The position numbers were made by a program, and so were the translations under genes. Shown one piece after another: positions 63,256-64,000 of a DNA stretch of 64,000 nucleotides; position 1 is the first letter of the stretch; every line of letters begins with the position of its first letter. The DNA comes from Diabrotica undecimpunctata (Eukaryota; Arthropoda; Insecta; Coleoptera; Chrysomelidae): contig NC_092803.1 of NCBI RefSeq assembly GCF_040954645.1, positions 10,975,230 through 11,039,229 of the forward strand, given 5' to 3'. Under the pieces are notes generated by a model. That model saw only the letters and a program-made list of their open reading frames with translations, was not told the origin of the DNA and did not search any database.

Positions 63256-63333
63256 GTGACATCACATTCATGTCTCGCCGTCTCTGTAGGCCGATATATT
63301 CGGAAAGACGGCGAGACATTAATGTGATGTCAC
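63256..63333. repeat. Long hairpin at the transposase 5' flank
   Basis: Arms 63256-63283 and 63306-63333 (28 bp) are complementary except one C/A mismatch, with a 22-nt loop. The arm contains GTGACATCACATT and ATGTCTCGCCGTCT. It lies 150 bp upstream of the transposase start, and GAGACAT words recur near the other end of the element (60893 and 60915). Confidence 0.9.
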
Positions 63334-63471
63334 GAAAAAAATGATAAAAAATACGTAAAATTTTGCAATATTAGAACTGAACTATATGTCAGTTATACAT
63401 ATTGAGCATTCTATTTAACAAAAAATAAAAAAAAACTCCCGTCCATGCGGAACTTTTTTTACTTAGTACAC

Positions 63472-63485
63472 CCGTGCTTAACGTG
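63472..63485 (-). repeat. piggyBac right TIR
   Basis: CCGTGCTTAACGTG followed by TTAA (63486-63489). Confidence 0.9.
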
Positions 63486-63489
63486 TTAA

Positions 63490-63521
63490 AATGCCACAAG
63501 AAAATAGCTTTAGAACAATAT
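63490..63521 (+). repeat. Family A repeat, right part
   Basis: AATGCCACAAGAAAATAGC and TTTAGAACAATA continue the repeat interrupted at 60873. Confidence 0.8.
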
Positions 63522-64000
63522 ATTTAAAATTAAATAAAGTAATTTTAATATTTATTTATTTTATATATTTGTATTTTAACAAATTCAATAAATGATTATG
63601 TTTTCTCCTAACGCCACCTGTTAACGTATTAACAAAGTATACATTGTTTACTTAGGATTATGACAAACCTGTCAAATTCAAACCAAATAATAATAATAAA
63701 ATATAAATAAATATCATTTGATGGTAAATTTAATTATTATATAAACTAAATAATATGTTTAAAAATAATAATTGTATTTATAGGAAATTATCTCGATATT
63801 TTTTCCGCCGCTTGTACGTTTAACTAAGTATTTTGTATAGCTTTTAACTTCTCTACAATTTAAGTTTAAGTATCTAAAATCCTTCTTTTCATTCTTTTTT
63901 AAAGTATTCTTAAAAAATAATGGTGTTTAAATATTCCTCATAATATATACTTGAAATATGATAAAAAGAAGTTTTAAAACCACTACTACCTTGATTATTT
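63522..64000. other. AT-rich, no gene
   Basis: No recognised feature up to the window end. Confidence 0.35.

Larger units (their letters stand above)
60878..63485 (-). mobile_element. piggyBac-type transposon, nearly complete
   Basis: 2.6 kb with exact 14-bp terminal inverted repeats CACGTTAAGCACGG (60878-60891) and CCGTGCTTAACGTG (63472-63485). The target site is TTAA on the right (63486-63489) and TTCA on the left (60874-60877), one substitution from TTAA. It encodes a single transposase on the minus strand with one intron and one internal stop. Subterminal sequences are rich in GAGACAT/ATGTCTC words on both sides, including a long hairpin near the 5' end. It inserted in a family A repeat. 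Confidence 0.93.

Overview
The window looks like a piece of an arthropod nuclear genome, most likely an insect and plausibly a beetle. This is an inference: the DNA is very AT-rich, with no operons and no ribosome binding sites. Almost everything readable is transposable-element sequence of kinds common in insects: RTE-like, I-type and R1-type non-LTR retrotransposons, a Penelope-like element, two piggyBacs, two mariners, a Tigger/pogo, a P-like element, a Crypton-like gene and foldback MITEs. I found no convincing host gene, tRNA or rRNA.

Layout. 1-12.5 kb: a decayed antisense I-type LINE (1.9-4.2 kb), its internally deleted short relative (7.8-8.2 kb), an RTE-like fragment (5.3-6.6 kb), and an RTE-like copy (8.5-12.5 kb) split by a 3.2-kb I-type LINE with 14-bp target-site duplications. 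13.5-24.2 kb: a nested stack. A Crypton-like (DUF3504/tyrosine-recombinase-type) gene remnant is cut by a P-like DNA transposon (13.83-21.55 kb), whose THAP transposase remnant is in turn cut by an apparently intact I-type LINE (15.49-21.10 kb; ORF1, then an endonuclease-RT-RNase H ORF2). The end of the same gene is cut again by an RTE-like copy (22.17-24.19 kb, 12-bp duplication). 24.3-37.4 kb: a graveyard of RTE-like fragments, a palindromic repeat and a piggyBac remnant. 37.4-40.7 kb: a DD41D (rosa-like) mariner whose transposase end was replaced by an RTE-like insertion. 41-49.4 kb: further RTE-like copies (one young, with a 16-bp duplication and a (TA)n tail), a foldback MITE, a Tigger deletion derivative, a Penelope-like remnant and a 332-bp-period tandem repeat. 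49.46-50.94 kb: a 1.48-kb block bounded by TGGTAGAGGT/ACCTCTACCA that carries nine hairpins whose two arms vary together. 51-58 kb: RTE-like and R1-type fragments, one R1-type copy split by an RTE-like insertion with a 12-bp duplication. 58.0-60.3 kb: a mariner with roughly 430-bp inverted repeats. 60.9-63.5 kb: a nearly complete piggyBac with TIRs, TTAA target site, a 98-nt intron and one internal stop, inserted into the interspersed repeat also seen at 5.0 and 26.8 kb.

The genes do not form a pathway; the logic is insertion stratigraphy. The least explained signal is the hairpin array at 49.8-50.5 kb: paired arms differ in sequence and length between copies yet stay complementary, and on the minus strand eight of nine loops display GTAAGT, upstream of a short ORF beginning MVNTRS.
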